Shown piece after piece: positions 39,585 to 49,298 of a stretch of DNA of 64,000 nucleotides. Under the pieces are notes generated by a model. That model was not told the DNA's origin, searched no databases, and was given only the letters and a program-made list of their open reading frames with translations. The number at the start of each line of letters is the position of its first letter. Positions within the stretch are counted from its first letter, which is position 1. Location: contig JAWKIR010000004.1 of NCBI GenBank assembly GCA_041394245.1, forward strand, positions 124,001 to 188,000, written 5' to 3'. The translations under genes and the position numbers were made by a program. The stretch comes from Acidimicrobiales bacterium. Lineage in GTDB: Bacteria; Actinomycetota; Acidimicrobiia; Acidimicrobiales; Aldehydirespiratoraceae.

Positions 39585-40496
39585 ATGACGTTGCCGTTCC
39601 GGATCAGTGAGGAAGTGCAGTCCGCCCGAGCCGACGGTGTTGCGATCGTGGCGCTCGAGTCGACGATCTTCAGCGGTCTCGGGTTGCCGTCGCCGGCGAA
39701 TGTCGAGTGTCTCGCACGGTGCGAGGCGGCGATTCGAGCCGGAGGAGCGGTTCCGGCGCTGACCGCGGTGATCGATGGCGCCGGCGTCGTGGGAGTCGCC
39801 GACGAAGAGGTCGAACGGGTCCTCGCCGGCGCGACCAAGGTCGCGGCCCGGGACCTCCCGCACGCCGTCGCAGCCGGCCTCGACATCGGGGTCACGACCG
39901 TCTCCGCGACCGTGACGCTCGCCGCCGCTGCGGGCGTGCAGGTCTTCGCAACGGGAGGGATCGGAGGGGTGCACCGGGGCGCGGGGCTCACCGGCGACAT
40001 CAGCCACGACCTCGTCGCCCTTTCGCGTCACCCGGTCGTCACCGTGTCGGCGGGGGCCAAGGCGTTCCTCGACCTGCCGGCGACGCTCGAGTATCTCGAG
40101 ACGCTCGGAGTCCCGGTCGTCGGCTGGAGGACGGACCGCTTCCCGGCGTTCTACACCCGCGACAGCGGGGTTGCGGTTCCCGCATCCGTCGATTCCGGCG
40201 CCGAGGTGGCGGCCATGCTCGCCGGCGCCGTCGCACTCGGGCATCCGGGCGGCGTCTTGGTCGCGAACCCGATCCCGGAGTCTGCCGAACTCGATCCCGC
40301 CCGCATCGCCGCCGCACTCGATGCGGCGCTCGCCGAGGTCGATGTCCGCGGCCTGCGGGGGCCGGCCGTGACGCCACTCGTCCTGGCGGCGATCGCCGAT
40401 GCGACCGGAGGCGACAGTGTTCCCGCCAACCTCGCGTTGGCCGAGAACAACGCGATCGTCGCGACCGAGATCGCCGCGGCGATCGCTGCAGCTTGA
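39585..40496 (+). CDS. psuG: Pseudouridine-5'-phosphate glycosidase
   Basis: 303 residues. The family sequence is unmistakable: VALESTIFSGLGLPSPANVE, GATKVAARDLPHA, VSATVTLAAAAGVQVFATGGIGGVHRG (read in parts), SADL-like DISHDLVAL, and SAGAKAFLDLPATLEYLETLGVPVVGW. It splits pseudouridine 5'-phosphate into uracil and ribose-5-phosphate, breaking the C-glycosidic bond. The usual partner, pseudouridine kinase PsuK, is not next to it; a DinB-fold protein and a P450 are. Predicted leaderless: TAGAAT 6 nt before the ATG. Confidence 0.93.
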   Translation: MTLPFRISEEVQSARADGVAIVALESTIFSGLGLPSPANVECLARCEAAIRAGGAVPALTAVIDGAGVVGVADEEVERVLAGATKVAARDLPHAVAAGLDIGVTTVSATVTLAAAAGVQVFATGGIGGVHRGAGLTGDISHDLVALSRHPVVTVSAGAKAFLDLPATLEYLETLGVPVVGWRTDRFPAFYTRDSGVAVPASVDSGAEVAAMLAGAVALGHPGGVLVANPIPESAELDPARIAAALDAALAEVDVRGLRGPAVTPLVLAAIADATGGDSVPANLALAENNAIVATEIAAAIAAA

Positions 40497-41035
40497 TGGC
40501 CGAGGGTCGCGACTGGACCCGGAGCCAGTTCGAGGCATGTCCCGACTGCGGTGCCGACGCTGCCGCGGTGGACGACCGCGCTCTGGGGCCGGAGATCGTC
40601 CGCGAGGTGGCCCGGTGGGGTCGAACGGTGGCGGCGGCCGATCCGGTGATGCTCCGCCGGCGACCGGCTGCCGAGACCTGGTCGGCGCTCGAGTACGCGT
40701 GTCATGTTCGCGACCTGTTGCCGGTGATGGCGGCGCGCGTCCAACGGATGCTCGAGGACGACTGCGCCGAGCTCGGCTGGTGGGATCACGAGGCCGCCGC
40801 TGTCGAAGACCGCTACAACGAGCAGGTCCCCGTGCTCGTCATCGAGGCGATGACCGCCAACGCCCGCGCCTTCGCCGCTTCGCTCGCTTCGGTCGAGGGC
40901 GACAGCTGGGACCGGTCGGCCGAACGTCGTCCCGGCGAGCATTTCACCGTGCGGGGCATCGCCCGGTTTGTCCTGCACGAGGTGATCCATCATCGTGATG
41001 ACGCGACCCGCTCACTGAAAGGGGTCTTCCCATGA
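40496..41035 (+). CDS. DinB-fold metalloprotein
   Basis: 179 residues, four-helix DinB/mycothiol-dependent fold. Metal-ligand His pattern: ALEYACHVRDLL in the second helix and HEVIHHRDDA in the fourth, giving three His. An N-terminal CPDCG is unusual and may bind a metal. These enzymes act on thiol conjugates or are damage-induced proteins with unknown role. The ATG shares an A with the psuG stop and the P450 ATG overlaps this gene's stop (ATGA), so it is translated in the middle of a coupled run. Confidence 0.8.
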   Translation: MAEGRDWTRSQFEACPDCGADAAAVDDRALGPEIVREVARWGRTVAAADPVMLRRRPAAETWSALEYACHVRDLLPVMAARVQRMLEDDCAELGWWDHEAAAVEDRYNEQVPVLVIEAMTANARAFAASLASVEGDSWDRSAERRPGEHFTVRGIARFVLHEVIHHRDDATRSLKGVFP

Positions 41036-42243
41036 CCGCCAGCCCCGACGAACTGCTGCTCAAGGTGATGATGGATCCGGCCGCGATCGCCGATCCGCAT
41101 GCGATCTACAAGGAGCTGCGGGAGACCGCGCCCATCTTCCGGACGGCTGTCGGCGACACCTGGGTCGTGTCCGGGTTCGAGAACTCGAGGGCACTGCTGC
41201 GCGATCCACGCTGTGGCAGCCCGATGGACGACGACTCGTCGGTGTCGCGCATCGCGGTCGACGGGTCCGAACGGCGGTCGCGTGCCGGCGACGCCCGGCC
41301 GATGCTCTTCATGAACCCACCTGATCACACCCGCGTCCGCGGTCTGGTCAGTCGGGCGTTCACCCCTCGTCGCGTCGAGCAGCTTCGTGGCGAGGTGGTC
41401 GAGATGACCGACGGGCTGCTCGACGACCTCGGTGGTGAAGGGGACTTCGTCGATGCGGTGGCGTTCCCGCTCCCGGCCAACGTGATCAGCGCCCTGGTGG
41501 GCGTTCCCGAAGAGGATCGCGACTGGCTGCGCCCACTGATCGCCGACCTGGTCCCGACCCTCGAGCCGACTGCGACCGCAGAGATCATGGAGAAGGCCGA
41601 CATCGCCGGCGCGAAGGCCGGCGAGTACCTCGCCGAGTTGATCGCCACCCGTCGGGCCGATCCCAGAGACGACATGTTGTCGGCGCTCATCCAGGCGAGC
41701 GATGGCGAGGACCGCCTGTCCGAGGCCGAAGTGCAGTCCAACATCTTCCTCATCTACGCCGCCGGCTTCGAGACCACCACCCATCTGCTCGCCAACATGG
41801 TGCGCCAGTTCGTCGCTCATCCCGATCAGCTCCGGAAGGTGCGAGCCGACCGCTCGCTGATTCCCAACGCGGTCGAGGAAGTCCTCCGCTTCGATCCGCC
41901 GGTGCAGCTCGACGGACGCTACGTCTTCGAAGACATCGAGATCGACGGGGTCACGATCGAGAAGGGTTCGTCGATCATCACCCTCCTGGCCGGCGCGAAC
42001 CGCGACCCGGCGGTGTGTGCCGACCCCGAGACCTTCGACGTGACCCGCGACGACATCCAGCTCATGTCATTCGGCTCGGGGATCCACTACTGCCTCGGTG
42101 CGGCCCTCGCCCGGCTCGAAGCCCAAGTCGTGCTCGACCGCCTCCTCGACCGCTACGAGCACTGGGAGATCACCGCAGAGCCGACGTGGCAGACCCGTAT
42201 CACCATCCGCGGCGTCCAGGGCCTCGACGTGAAGTTCCGCTGA
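41032..42243 (+). CDS. Cytochrome P450
   Basis: 403 residues. I-helix oxygen-binding AGFETTTH, K-helix EEVLR (E-x-x-R), and the heme loop FGSGIHYCLGAALAR with the ligand Cys354. Soluble actinobacterial class I P450 (CYP105/107 size), needing a ferredoxin not seen here. It oxidises an unknown organic substrate. Third gene in the PsuG, DinB, P450, thioesterase run; the 4-nt overlap with DinB suggests co-translation. The next gene starts 20 nt downstream. Confidence 0.93.
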   Translation: MTASPDELLLKVMMDPAAIADPHAIYKELRETAPIFRTAVGDTWVVSGFENSRALLRDPRCGSPMDDDSSVSRIAVDGSERRSRAGDARPMLFMNPPDHTRVRGLVSRAFTPRRVEQLRGEVVEMTDGLLDDLGGEGDFVDAVAFPLPANVISALVGVPEEDRDWLRPLIADLVPTLEPTATAEIMEKADIAGAKAGEYLAELIATRRADPRDDMLSALIQASDGEDRLSEAEVQSNIFLIYAAGFETTTHLLANMVRQFVAHPDQLRKVRADRSLIPNAVEEVLRFDPPVQLDGRYVFEDIEIDGVTIEKGSSIITLLAGANRDPAVCADPETFDVTRDDIQLMSFGSGIHYCLGAALARLEAQVVLDRLLDRYEHWEITAEPTWQTRITIRGVQGLDVKFR

Positions 42244-42262
42244 TGCCGATACAACTTCTTCC

Positions 42263-43099
42263 GTGACCGACTGGCGCGACCAAAGGGTCGACTCCGACGC
42301 GTATCTCGTCGAGGTCGACGGTGACATGATCAAACCGACCTACCTCTGCGGGGGGCCGTGGTCGCCCGATGCGCAGCACGGCAGTGCCGTCGCCGCCACC
42401 CTGGCCTGGGCGGTCGAGCAGGTCGAGACGCCGGTGCCGATGCGGCCGGTTCGGTTCACGGTCGACCTCCTGAGCCCCGTACCGCTGACGCCCTTGCGAT
42501 GGGAGACGACCACGGTCAAGGCCGGCAAGCGCATCGCGGTGATCGACTCGGCCCTCTACGACGGCGAGCGGCTCGCCGCGCGCGCCTCGACACTGCTGAT
42601 GCGCAGCGAGGCGACGATCGAGATCCCCGACGACGCCGCCCAGCCGCCGCCGGTGCCGCTTCCGCCGCGCGAGCCCCTGCCCCAGGACGACTTCGCGGTT
42701 CCCGAGGGGTCCGACTGGAGGCCGCCCGGATTCGCGTTCGCGATGGACTACGAGCGCTCGGTGGGTCGGCAGGGCGAGGGCTCGCCCGCCGTGATCTGGA
42801 TGCGGCTGCGGTGCCGGACCGTCGCGGGCGAGGAGCCGACGCCGTTCCAGTGGGCGGCCGCGGCGGCCGACATGGGCAGCCAGCTCGGCGGGTTCCTGCC
42901 GTTCATGCAGTACCGCACCATCAACGCCGACATCAGCCTCCACATCAACCGGCTGCCGACCACATCCTGGATCGGACTCGACGGCGTGCACCGGGTGGCC
43001 GACGACGCGATCGGGCAGACAACGGCGTCGATGTTCGACGAGGTCGGTCTCGTCGGGCAGATGCAGTCGTCGGTCCACATCGATCGTTGGGCGACCTGA
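42263..43099 (+). CDS. Thioesterase-superfamily (TesB-like) protein
   Basis: 278 residues with a double-hotdog architecture. N-terminal domain GPWSPDAQHGSAVAATLAWAVEQVE and RFTVDLLSPVPLTPL, C-terminal domain FQWAAAAADMGSQLGGFLP and QYRTINADISLHINRLP. It is a predicted acyl-CoA thioesterase/hydratase-like protein of the family common in actinobacteria. The catalytic residues of TesB (Asp, Gln, Thr) are not certain. GTG start 20 nt after the P450 stop. The stop codon lies in the loop of an 11-bp hairpin (43086-43112), an apparent terminator for the whole run. Confidence 0.8.
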   Translation: MTDWRDQRVDSDAYLVEVDGDMIKPTYLCGGPWSPDAQHGSAVAATLAWAVEQVETPVPMRPVRFTVDLLSPVPLTPLRWETTTVKAGKRIAVIDSALYDGERLAARASTLLMRSEATIEIPDDAAQPPPVPLPPREPLPQDDFAVPEGSDWRPPGFAFAMDYERSVGRQGEGSPAVIWMRLRCRTVAGEEPTPFQWAAAAADMGSQLGGFLPFMQYRTINADISLHINRLPTTSWIGLDGVHRVADDAIGQTTASMFDEVGLVGQMQSSVHIDRWAT

Positions 43100-43112
43100 G
43101 CGGTCGCCCAAC
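43086..43112 (+). terminator. 11-bp hairpin with the stop codon in its loop
   Basis: Arms 43086-43096 and 43102-43112 are perfectly complementary; the 5-nt loop begins with the TGA of the thioesterase gene (43097-43099). It probably terminates the psuG-P450 transcription unit. Confidence 0.65.
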
Positions 43113-43186
43113 CGAGGTCAGGGTTGCATGTGATGGTCGGCGTCGGGTGGGAGAGGGGGTACACCCCACCCGAATGACCATCCGGC

Positions 43187-43423
43187 ATGCGAAGAATCCT
43201 CGCAGTTCTGTTGTCCGCGTTCTTGGCGACCGGCCTGCTTGCCGTGTCTCCGGCAGGCGCCGTCGGGACCGCCAACCTCTCCGTGGTCCACGGAATCCCG
43301 GGCCTGACCGTCGATGTCCATGTCGACGTCTATGTCGACGGTGTCCTCACGATCGACGTCTTCGCTCCCGAAACCGTCGCCGGACCCCTGACCGTCGCCA
43401 GCGGCCCCTCCGTCGCGTCCTGA
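43187..43423 (+). CDS. Short secreted DUF4397-type protein, likely remnant
   Basis: 78 residues. Signal peptide RRILAVLLSAFLATGLLAVSPAGAVG, cleaved after AGA. The mature part ANLSVVHGIPGLTVDVHVDVYVDGVL...TVAGPLTVASG (read in parts) is the first third of the DUF4397 repeat, found in exported surface proteins of about 230-250 residues. It then ends abruptly 8 nt before a convergent gene. It is probably a truncated leftover. There is no upstream ribosome site or -10 box that I trust. Confidence 0.65.
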   Translation: MRRILAVLLSAFLATGLLAVSPAGAVGTANLSVVHGIPGLTVDVHVDVYVDGVLTIDVFAPETVAGPLTVASGPSVAS

Positions 43424-43430
43424 GTGGTCC

Positions 43431-44270
43431 TCAGTAGCCCTTCCACTCGGGGTTGCGACGCTCGCGGAAGCTCGCAACGCCTTCTTCGGAGTCGGCGGTG
43501 TAGGTGTTGAGCTCGACGGCGAGCGCCTCGTTCTCCATCATCGTCTTGCGATCGGTGTCGAGGCTCTGGTTGACCAGCCACTTGGTGAAGCCGAACGAGC
43601 GGGTCGGGCCGGCGGCCAGCCGCTCGGCCCATTCCATGGCTGCATCCATCAGCTCTCCCTGGGGGACGACCTTGTTCGCAAGGCCCCATTCGAGCGCCTT
43701 CTCCGCCGACACGTCTTCGGCGAACAGCATCAGTTCCATCGTGCGACGCACACCGATGATCCGCGGCAGCAGCCATGGACCCAGTGCGTCGGGGACGAGA
43801 CCGCGGCGGGCGAACACCTCGACGAACTTCGCGTTGTCGGCGCAGATCACGAGATCGCAGGCGAGCGCCAGGTGGGCGCCCATGCCGGCCGCCGTGCCGT
43901 TGACGGCGGCGATGACCGGCACATCGCAGTCGAGCAGGGCCGGGAAGAGTGTGTACTGACCGTCCATCATCATCCGGCGGGGGTCGCCGATCACCCGGTC
44001 GGGAATGTCGTCGGCCCGGTCGTTCTCGTAGACGTGGGAGAGGTCGGCGCCCGGGCAGAAGAGCTTCTCTCCGGAAGCGGTGAGGATGACGGCGCGAGCC
44101 CGGTGATTGACGTTGAACTCGTTGAAGAGATCGCGGATGCGGTTGCGACACGGGGGGTTGAGTGCATTGCCGACGTGAGGGCGATCGATGGTGATCACCG
44201 CCACCTTGCCGTGGTAGTCGAGGCGGATCTCGTCGTCGATCGAACGTTCGGTTTCTTCAGCGTCGGCCAT
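43431..44270 (-). CDS. Enoyl-CoA hydratase/isomerase family protein
   Basis: 279 residues, crotonase fold. VITIDRPHVGNALNPPCRNRI (substrate loop), CPGADLSHVY in the oxyanion-hole area, and GTAAGMGAHLALACDLVICAD, AKFVEVFARRGLVPDALGPWLLPRIIG (read in parts). Catalytic-type residues differ from mitochondrial enoyl-CoA hydratase, so hydratase is family-level only. TAGATT lies 6 nt before the ATG at 44270. Ends 8 nt from the end of the convergent DUF4397 gene. Divergent from the helicase gene. Confidence 0.87.
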   Translation of the reverse strand: MADAEETERSIDDEIRLDYHGKVAVITIDRPHVGNALNPPCRNRIRDLFNEFNVNHRARAVILTASGEKLFCPGADLSHVYENDRADDIPDRVIGDPRRMMMDGQYTLFPALLDCDVPVIAAVNGTAAGMGAHLALACDLVICADNAKFVEVFARRGLVPDALGPWLLPRIIGVRRTMELMLFAEDVSAEKALEWGLANKVVPQGELMDAAMEWAERLAAGPTRSFGFTKWLVNQSLDTDRKTMMENEALAVELNTYTADSEEGVASFRERRNPEWKGY

Positions 44271-44276
44271 TCGGCG

Positions 44277-44282
44277 AATCTA
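44277..44282 (-). promoter_or_regulatory. -10 box of enoyl-CoA hydratase gene (leaderless type)
   Basis: TAGATT lies 6 nt before the ATG at 44270. Confidence 0.5.
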
Positions 44283-44318
44283 CCGATCCGGGTGCGCCGC
44301 GGTCGCATCGCACGTGGC

Positions 44319-44324
44319 TATCGT
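44319..44324 (+). promoter_or_regulatory. -10 box of SF2 helicase gene (leaderless type)
   Basis: TATCGT lies 8 nt before the GTG at 44333. The hexamer is the same as at the MarR gene. Confidence 0.45.
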
Positions 44325-44332
44325 CGGCCGCC

Positions 44333-46030
44333 GTGCCTGCGCCCCGGTCGATCACGCTTCGGAAATGGCAGCACTCGGCCCTGCGCGATTTCCTCGACAA
44401 GGTCGTCAGGGAAAAGGACATCGAGGGTGGGCATCGCGACTTCCTCGCCGTTGCCTGCCCGGGGGCCGGAAAGACGACCTTCGCCCTCACGGCGGTGCGT
44501 CACTGGCTGGCGGGGGAACGTCGTCCCTTCGTGGTCGTCGTCCCCACCCGGCACCTGAAGCTGCAGTGGGCGTCGGCGGCCGAGCGGTTCGGGTTCCACC
44601 TCGAGCCCGACTGGGAGGGGCGCGAGCCGACGGTGCCGGCCGACATGCACGGCATCGTCGTGACCTACGCCCAGGCCGCCACTTCGTCCCGCCTCCTGCG
44701 CACGCTGAGCGAGGGCGGCATCGTCATCCTCGATGAGATCCATCACGCCGGTGGTGACAAGACCTGGGGCGACGGCGTCGAGGAGTCGTTCGAGCGTGCG
44801 GGCGCCCGTCTTCTGCTCTCGGGCACACCGTTTCGCTCCGACGATGCTCCGATCCCGTTCGTCACCTACACCCTCGGCGATCACGGCGACGCAGTCGCGG
44901 ACTACGAGTACGACTACGGAAGCGCGCTGGTCGACGGTGGCGTCGTCCGGCCGGTCTTCTTCCCGCGATTCGACGGCCACATGGAGTGGATCGGGGCGGA
45001 TGGTTCGCTGAAAGAGGCGAGCTTCGGCGACGACCTCGACCAGGAGGATCGCAGTGCCCGGTTGCGCACCGCCCTGAGCGTCGACGGCGACTGGCTGTCG
45101 ACGGTGCTGGTCAAGGCCGATGAACGACTGCGATCGATCCGGCGACAGTCGCCCGAGGCGGGTGGTCTCGTGATCGCGATGGACCAGGAGCACGCCCGCG
45201 GCATCGCCAATCTGCTGGAACGCTGGACGGGGGAGCGGCCCGCTCTCGCGGTGAGCGATGATCCTCGGGCCTCCCACGTCATCGCCGAGTACGCGCAAAG
45301 TGACGAACCGTGGGTGATCGCGGTGCGGATGATCTCCGAGGGCGTCGACATTCCACGCCTGCGGGTGGCCGTCCATGCCACCACCACGATCACGCCGTTG
45401 TTCTTCCGCCAGGCGGTCGGCCGCATCGCTCGATGGACTCCTGGGCACAAGTCGCAAAAGGCGTACTACTTCGTCCCCGACGATCCTCGTCTGCGACATC
45501 ACGCCGCGACCCTCGCCGAGACACGGCGTCACTCGATCGACAAGCGGATCGCGAACGACGCCCAGAAGGAGTCGGCGCTCGACGACCTGACCCGGGCCGT
45601 CGAGATCGAGGAGCAGCCGTCGTTGTTCCAGGCGTTGTCGTCCACCGCGATGGACACCGGCGACAGCGGCGATGCGCTGTCGTCGATCGACGACGGCACC
45701 GACCCTCACGAAGACGTGGTGGTCGAGATGGACGAGCTCGCCGGCCTGCCGGTCGATCTGCCACCACCGCCTGCGCTCCCGGGCCGAGGCGCCGACCCGC
45801 GGGCCGCGCTCGGGGATCTCCGTTCCAAGCACGCGCGCAAGAAGGACCTGCGGCAGTGGAACGCCGACCGGGTGCTCGAGCTCGTGCGGTCCACCGGGAT
45901 GGACCACCGGTCCGTCAACGCGGAGCTGAACCGCCGGAGCCAGGTCGAACGGGTCGGTGAGGCCGACGAGGCCGCGCTGCGTCGCCGGCTCGACACCGCG
46001 AACGCGTGGCTCGAGAGTCTGCGCCGCTGA
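44333..46030 (+). CDS. SF2 DEAD/DEAH-box helicase-like ATPase
   Basis: 565 residues. Motif Q-like opening LRKWQHSALRDF, Walker A CPGAGKTTFA (42-51), motif Ia VVPTRHLKLQW, Walker B VILDEIHHAGG, motif III LSGTPFRSD, motif V-like VRMISEGVDIPRLR and motif VI QAVGRIARWTPG. A 100-residue C-terminal tail with a short helix-turn (AQWNADRVLELVRST) is unusual. It is a stand-alone superfamily II enzyme, probably acting on DNA. GTG at 44333; a TATCGT box 8 nt before. Confidence 0.87.
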   Translation: MPAPRSITLRKWQHSALRDFLDKVVREKDIEGGHRDFLAVACPGAGKTTFALTAVRHWLAGERRPFVVVVPTRHLKLQWASAAERFGFHLEPDWEGREPTVPADMHGIVVTYAQAATSSRLLRTLSEGGIVILDEIHHAGGDKTWGDGVEESFERAGARLLLSGTPFRSDDAPIPFVTYTLGDHGDAVADYEYDYGSALVDGGVVRPVFFPRFDGHMEWIGADGSLKEASFGDDLDQEDRSARLRTALSVDGDWLSTVLVKADERLRSIRRQSPEAGGLVIAMDQEHARGIANLLERWTGERPALAVSDDPRASHVIAEYAQSDEPWVIAVRMISEGVDIPRLRVAVHATTTITPLFFRQAVGRIARWTPGHKSQKAYYFVPDDPRLRHHAATLAETRRHSIDKRIANDAQKESALDDLTRAVEIEEQPSLFQALSSTAMDTGDSGDALSSIDDGTDPHEDVVVEMDELAGLPVDLPPPPALPGRGADPRAALGDLRSKHARKKDLRQWNADRVLELVRSTGMDHRSVNAELNRRSQVERVGEADEAALRRRLDTANAWLESLRR

Positions 46031-46041
46031 CCGGTCGGTTC

Positions 46042-46059
46042 GTGGGCCGCGTGGCCCAC
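46042..46059 (+). terminator. Hairpin GTGGGCC / GGCCCAC
   Basis: A perfect 7-bp stem with a GCGT loop, 12 nt past the stop of the SF2 helicase gene. Probable terminator of that transcript; the 179-bp gap up to 46209 otherwise holds no gene. Confidence 0.55.
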
Positions 46060-46209
46060 TCCGCCCCCTCGCGATTGTGCCGAACGTATGGTTTCCGCCC
46101 CGGCGACTCAGATCCGGGAGACAATGAGCCGAACCTTGTATGACGGGTGCCACTCGGTTCCTGCCGGGTTTCTTCGGAATTCGGAAACAACACTCGGAGC
46201 GGAGACGTT

Positions 46210-46476
46210 GTGGAGTCCATGAGCGAGTTCGATCTGGAACGCACCATTCAGCTTCTGCGTGACGCCATCGATGGCGACATCTGCAGCCGATCCCGCGTCA
46301 TCGATGCGTTGCTGGATCTGCGGCTGGATGCGGCTCGGCGCCCCGATGTGGTCGACCTGGTCGACCGGTCGCTGGCCGCCGTGCCCGGCAAGCACATGGT
46401 TCCCGCCGAGTGGTGGCGTGACCAGCTCGACATGCTCGAGATGGCGGCCATCAACCCGGCGGAGCCCGTCGGCTGA
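46210..46476 (+). CDS. Small acidic hypothetical protein
   Basis: 88 residues, helical, with a WWRDQLDMLEMAAI end. No known family. Two starts compete: GTG 46210 has GGAG 5 nt ahead and is favoured; ATG 46219 has GGAG 3 nt ahead. It has no signal peptide. It is alone between the helicase and the VOC gene, which have their own promoters. Coding is supported by a clean frame and a Shine-Dalgarno sequence; function unknown. Confidence 0.65.
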   Translation: MESMSEFDLERTIQLLRDAIDGDICSRSRVIDALLDLRLDAARRPDVVDLVDRSLAAVPGKHMVPAEWWRDQLDMLEMAAINPAEPVG

Positions 46477-46515
46477 ACCGGCGAACTCACGGCGGGCGCG
46501 CCGGCGGACGGACCG

Positions 46516-46544
46516 TTGACCGCGACCCGCTGCGTGCGTAGCGT
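46516..46544 (+). promoter_or_regulatory. Promoter of VOC gene, TTGACC-N17-TAGCGT
   Basis: -35 TTGACC (46516-46521), spacer 17 nt, -10 TAGCGT (46539-46544), then 7 nt to the ATG at 46552. This is one of two full sigma-70-like promoters in the window and it predicts a leaderless transcript. Confidence 0.7.
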
Positions 46545-46551
46545 CGGCGGC

Positions 46552-47340
46552 ATGCCGGATCGTGACGCCTACCCCGAGGGGACCCCGTCGTGGGTCGACC
46601 TCGCGACCACCGACGTCGAAGGATCGAAGGCGTTTTACTCGGCCCTGTTCGGCTGGGAGTGGGAAGCCGACGACACCGACGACCCCGACAGCCAGTACCA
46701 CATGGCGTCGCTGCGGGGCCGGTCGGCCGCGGGGATGATGCAACAGTCGCCGGAGCAGGTCGCCATGGGGATGCCGCCGGTGTGGAGCGTCTACATCACC
46801 GTCGACGACATCGATGCGTCCACGGCCGCGGTCGAACGGGCCGGCGGGTCGGTGATGGTCCCACCCTTCGACGTGATGACGGCCGGCCGGATGGGTGTCA
46901 TGGTCGACCCGACCGGTGCCGTCTTCTGCCTCTGGCAGGCCAAGGAGCATCCCGGCTGCGGCGTGGTCAACGAGCCTGGCGCGTTCACGTGGGCCGAGCT
47001 CGTCACCGCCGATCAGCCGGGCGCGGCGGAGTTCTACGGGAAGGTGCTCGGCGCGACCAGCTCGACCATCGAGATGGAGGGGCTGGGGGCGATGACGACC
47101 TTCGAGGTGGCCGGTGAATCCGTCGGTTCGGCCATGCCCATCCCCGCCGAGGGGATCCCGCCGATGTGGACGACCTACTTCGCGGTGGCCGACTGCGACG
47201 CCGCATGCGCGACGATCGCGGAGCTCGGAGGGCAGGTGACCTTCGGTCCCTTCGATGCCGAACCGGGCCGGATCGCTGCGGTCGCCGACCCTGCGGGCGC
47301 CCATTTCTCGATCATCGCTCTGGCCCAACCACCTCAGTAG
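46552..47340 (+). CDS. VOC (glyoxalase/bleomycin-resistance) family protein
   Basis: 262 residues, two VOC domains. Domain 1: TPSWVDLATTDVEGSKAFYSALFGWEW, GMMQQSP, VYITVDDIDAS. Domain 2: FTWAELVTADQPGAAEFYGKVLGATS, WTTYFAVADCDAACATIAELGGQVTFGP (read in parts). It is similar to the actinobacterial Cfp30B-type 27-kDa proteins. VOC dimers may bind metal for isomerase or dioxygenase chemistry; the substrate is unknown. The ATG at 46552 is fixed by the promoter spacing. The SDR gene begins 17 nt downstream. Confidence 0.87.
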   Translation: MPDRDAYPEGTPSWVDLATTDVEGSKAFYSALFGWEWEADDTDDPDSQYHMASLRGRSAAGMMQQSPEQVAMGMPPVWSVYITVDDIDASTAAVERAGGSVMVPPFDVMTAGRMGVMVDPTGAVFCLWQAKEHPGCGVVNEPGAFTWAELVTADQPGAAEFYGKVLGATSSTIEMEGLGAMTTFEVAGESVGSAMPIPAEGIPPMWTTYFAVADCDAACATIAELGGQVTFGPFDAEPGRIAAVADPAGAHFSIIALAQPPQ

Positions 47341-47356
47341 CTGGCAGTCTCCGGTC

Positions 47357-48107
47357 ATGACCCGACCGGATCCCTCGCCCACCTCTGCCGTCGTGATCAC
47401 CGGCGGCGCGTCCGGCATCGGCCGGGCCTGCGCCGACGCGCTCGCCGCGGTCGGCCGACCCGTGGCCATCTGGGACCTGCAGGCCGACGCGGCGGCCGCC
47501 GCGGCCGAGTCGGTGGCCGCGGCGCACGGCGTCGCCGCCATCGGCCTCGGCATCGACGTCACCCGGACCGACGACCTCGATGCCGCGGCGGCCGATGCCG
47601 CGTCGGCGCTCGGACCCATCGGTGGGCTCGTCCACGCAGCCGGGACGGTCAGCGCCGATGTCATCGGAGCCCTCGACCATCCGGCGTGGGACAAGGTCGT
47701 CGACGTCAACCTCACCGCCCACGCGATGCTGACCCAGGCGCTGCTGCCCCATCTGCGGGCCGGCGGACCGGGCGCGGCCGTCGTCGCCATCTCGTCGATC
47801 GAGGGCCTGATCGGCCATGCGTTCATCCCCGCCTACTGCGCCTCGAAGGCCGGCCTTCTCGGCCTCACTCGGTCGATGGCGGCCCAACTGGCGGGCGACG
47901 GCATCAGGGTCAACGCCGTGTGCCCCGGCTACATCGACACCCCGCTGCTCCCGCAGGGCGACGGTCTCACCGAGATCTACACGCAGGGCCAGCCGATGGG
48001 GCGGCTCGGGCGGCCCGAGGAGGTCGCCGCCGCCGTCCGCTTCCTGCTCTCCGACGAGGCATCGTTCATCACCGGGACCCAGCTCGTCGTCGACGGCGGT
48101 TCCACCT

Positions 48108-48118
<11 letters not shown>
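47357..48118 (+). CDS. Short-chain dehydrogenase/reductase (SDR)
   Basis: 253 residues, classical SDR. Cofactor-binding VVITGGASGIGRACADALA (T-G-x3-G-x-G), NVN-like VNLTAHAML, catalytic Ser in SSIEGL, and YCASKAGLLGLT with Tyr and Lys. The C-terminal D-G-G in LVVDGGSTCVD is typical. It is an NAD(P)-linked oxidoreductase for a secondary alcohol or ketone. ATG at 47357, 17 nt after the VOC gene. Overlaps galK by 11 nt, so the three genes may share one transcript from the VOC promoter. Confidence 0.88.
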
Positions 48119-49292
<1,174 letters not shown>

Positions 49293-49298
49293 GGGGCG

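Noticed and set aside
43426..43440. Small CTGAG/CTCAG hairpin at the DUF4397 stop
   Set aside because: Only 5 bp; too weak to call a terminator.
46078..46096. LexA-like CGAACGTATGGTTT in the gap before the gene at 46210
   Set aside because: A one-base insertion shifts the right half-site, so it does not fit the SOS consensus as the dinB box does.
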